From NCBI GenBank assembly GCA_002316295.1, contig DCDF01000277.1:1-13860 (forward strand): 13,860 nucleotides of DNA, written 5' to 3'. Every line of letters starts with the position of its first letter. Position 1 is the first letter of the stretch. Position numbers and translations under genes: made by a program. Below are positions 12,626 to 13,860 of this stretch, piece after piece. A model generated the notes under the pieces. The model was not told the origin of the DNA. It searched no databases and was given only the letters and a program-made list of their open reading frames with translations. The DNA comes from Syntrophaceae bacterium UBA1062. GTDB lineage: Bacteria > Desulfobacterota > Desulfomonilia > UBA1062.

Positions 12626-13860
12626 ATGGTAGGCGCCATGGATTTCAGGGATACCCATTGCAGCTGGTGCGCCATGAAGACAGGCCCACTGGAAGCCTGC
12701 ATCGAGTGTCCTCGATATCGCAAGTACGAGCTCGGCGAGGATATCCTACTCGATTCGCGCGCCTTCTGTTCGAAATGCGTCCATGAGAGGGACCCCGGCC
12801 TCGAGGTGTTCTGTGAAACCAACCGCCATCTCCAGCAGAATGCGGACGAGCCCTTCGACTGCTACAAGTTCCGCTTGAAGACCGGGGAGAAGGGTGCACG
12901 GGAAATCCATGTGGTAACGGTCTTTCTGGCCCACCAGGGGAAGATCTGCCTGGTGCGGAGAAGCCGTGAGGTGAGCACCTATCAGGGGCGCTGGGCCGGA
13001 ATCAGCGGCTATCTCGAGGGCGATCCCCAGGATCATTTCGCAGTCGAGGTCCAGGAAGAAACCACCCTTACCCCATATGAGTACACGTTACAGCGCCGCG
13101 GGAGGCAGCTGGCCGTCCCCGACGAGGAGCACTCCTGTATCTGGTGCGTTCATCCGTTTCTCTGCGAGGTCCATGATCCGTCCAGGATCACCCTCGATCG
13201 GGAGAACAGCGAATACCGCTGGGTCGATCCGGAGGAGATGAAGCGGCTGGAAACCGTGCCCGGGCTCTGGGATGCGTTTGAACGGGTTTCGAGGCGTTCT
13301 TTCGAAGAGCGGGTTTCGCACTTTGCAGCGGCCATCCGGAACGACCGTGACAGCGGCGCCCGGCAGCTGGCATTCAAGATTCTCGATTTTCTCGAAAAGA
13401 TGGTGAGATCATCCAACGCGGCTTCCGGCGCCGTGCTCATGGACGACCTCATGTATGCGTGCGGAGAAATAGGCGCGGCGAGACCGTCCATGGCCATCAT
13501 ACCAACCGCGCTCGAGCTCCTGTTCCGCGATCTGAGGCCCGTTGCCGCACTGGACCTCGATATCCGGGAGATCGCTTCGCAGGTCGCCGGGATCATCAAA
13601 AGGCACATCAAGGACATGGCGTCATCCATGGATGCGGCGGTGGATCATCTCGACACAATCGTACCCGAGAACGCCACGGTGCTGCTCCACTCGTACAGCT
13701 CTTCTCTGATCCATGCGCTCCCCCTTCTGCGAAGGAAGAAATGCTCAGTGGTGGTGACAGAGTCCCGGCCCGGATTCGAGGGCCGGGTGACTGCCCAGGT
13801 CGCTGCGGATATGGGGCTCAAGGTGACCTTCATCATCGATGCCTGTGCGGCCCATGTGCT
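12626..13860 (+). CDS. Cys-rich / Nudix-like / eIF2B-like fusion protein, 3' end cut by the window
   Basis: This open frame runs off the window; 411 codons are visible. Residues about 10-80 hold three CxxC pairs (Cys12/15, 25/28, 48/51) plus Cys63 and Cys79, suggesting zinc or Fe-S binding. Residues about 93-205 resemble a Nudix domain: HVVTVFLAHQGKICLVRR, then GRWAGISGYLEGD, then the helix EVQEE (141-145). The box is degenerate, with the usual Arg and final Gly replaced. Residues about 225 onward match the eIF2B alpha/beta/delta, MtnA and ribose-1,5-bisphosphate isomerase superfamily. The evidence is RPSM (286-289), HSYSSSLIHALPLL (355-368), and TESRPGFEGR (378-387), the last a hallmark of the family. 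The family converts phosphosugars or binds nucleotides, but the exact reaction is not determined. The start is uncertain: ATG 12626 is used, ATG 12638 and an in-frame ATG at 12533 are alternatives, and none has a good ribosome site. Confidence 0.8.
   Translation, partial: MVGAMDFRDTHCSWCAMKTGPLEACIECPRYRKYELGEDILLDSRAFCSKCVHERDPGLEVFCETNRHLQQNADEPFDCYKFRLKTGEKGAREIHVVTVFLAHQGKICLVRRSREVSTYQGRWAGISGYLEGDPQDHFAVEVQEETTLTPYEYTLQRRGRQLAVPDEEHSCIWCVHPFLCEVHDPSRITLDRENSEYRWVDPEEMKRLETVPGLWDAFERVSRRSFEERVSHFAAAIRNDRDSGARQLAFKILDFLEKMVRSSNAASGAVLMDDLMYACGEIGAARPSMAIIPTALELLFRDLRPVAALDLDIREIASQVAGIIKRHIKDMASSMDAAVDHLDTIVPENATVLLHSYSSSLIHALPLLRRKKCSVVVTESRPGFEGRVTAQVAADMGLKVTFIIDACAAHV

Overview
This window reads as ordinary chromosome of a GC-rich, Gram-negative, probably strictly anaerobic bacterium. 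An outer-membrane beta-barrel porin with a signal peptide and terminal Phe and a class A penicillin-binding protein of the PBP1B type indicate a Gram-negative envelope. A four-subunit 2-oxoacid:ferredoxin oxidoreductase indicates ferredoxin-based anaerobic metabolism. The overall flavour is that of Desulfobacterota (former Deltaproteobacteria), but this is inferred from gene style and not from a marker gene. I see no tRNA, rRNA, CRISPR array, phage gene or complete insertion sequence.

Layout. 1-1401: a porin on the minus strand with its own rho-independent terminator and a long structured leader. 1402-1921: a 520-bp divergent intergenic region, AT-rich in its middle, with several inverted repeats. 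1922-5072: a plus-strand run of phosphomannomutase/phosphoglucomutase, an SH3-domain coiled-coil membrane protein and a threonine/serine dehydratase-like PLP enzyme. 5033-8047: the minus-strand operon porG-porD-porA-porB, whose last gene overlaps the PLP enzyme tail to tail by 40 bp. 8048-8390: a divergent regulatory region. 8391-10195: a diguanylate cyclase and a PilZ-domain protein joined by an ATGA overlap. 10267-12525: a PBP1B-like murein synthase that starts with GTG almost at its predicted transcription start. 12626-end: a truncated protein joining a cysteine-rich N-terminus, a degenerate Nudix domain and an eIF2B-like (ribose-1,5-bisphosphate isomerase/MtnA family) domain.

How the genes may work together. 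The mutase supplies sugar phosphates for surface glycans, and the porin, SH3 protein and PBP1B also belong to the envelope. The PLP enzyme would make 2-oxobutyrate or pyruvate from threonine or serine, which are substrates the neighbouring Por complex could oxidise to acyl-CoA with reduction of ferredoxin. The cyclase and PilZ protein look like a writer-reader pair for cyclic di-GMP. The most unusual items are the Cys-rich/Nudix/eIF2B fusion, the PilZ domain split by about 90 residues, the expanded first cluster motif in PorD, the apparently leaderless PBP gene and the structured porin leader. No clearly undescribed multi-gene system is visible.
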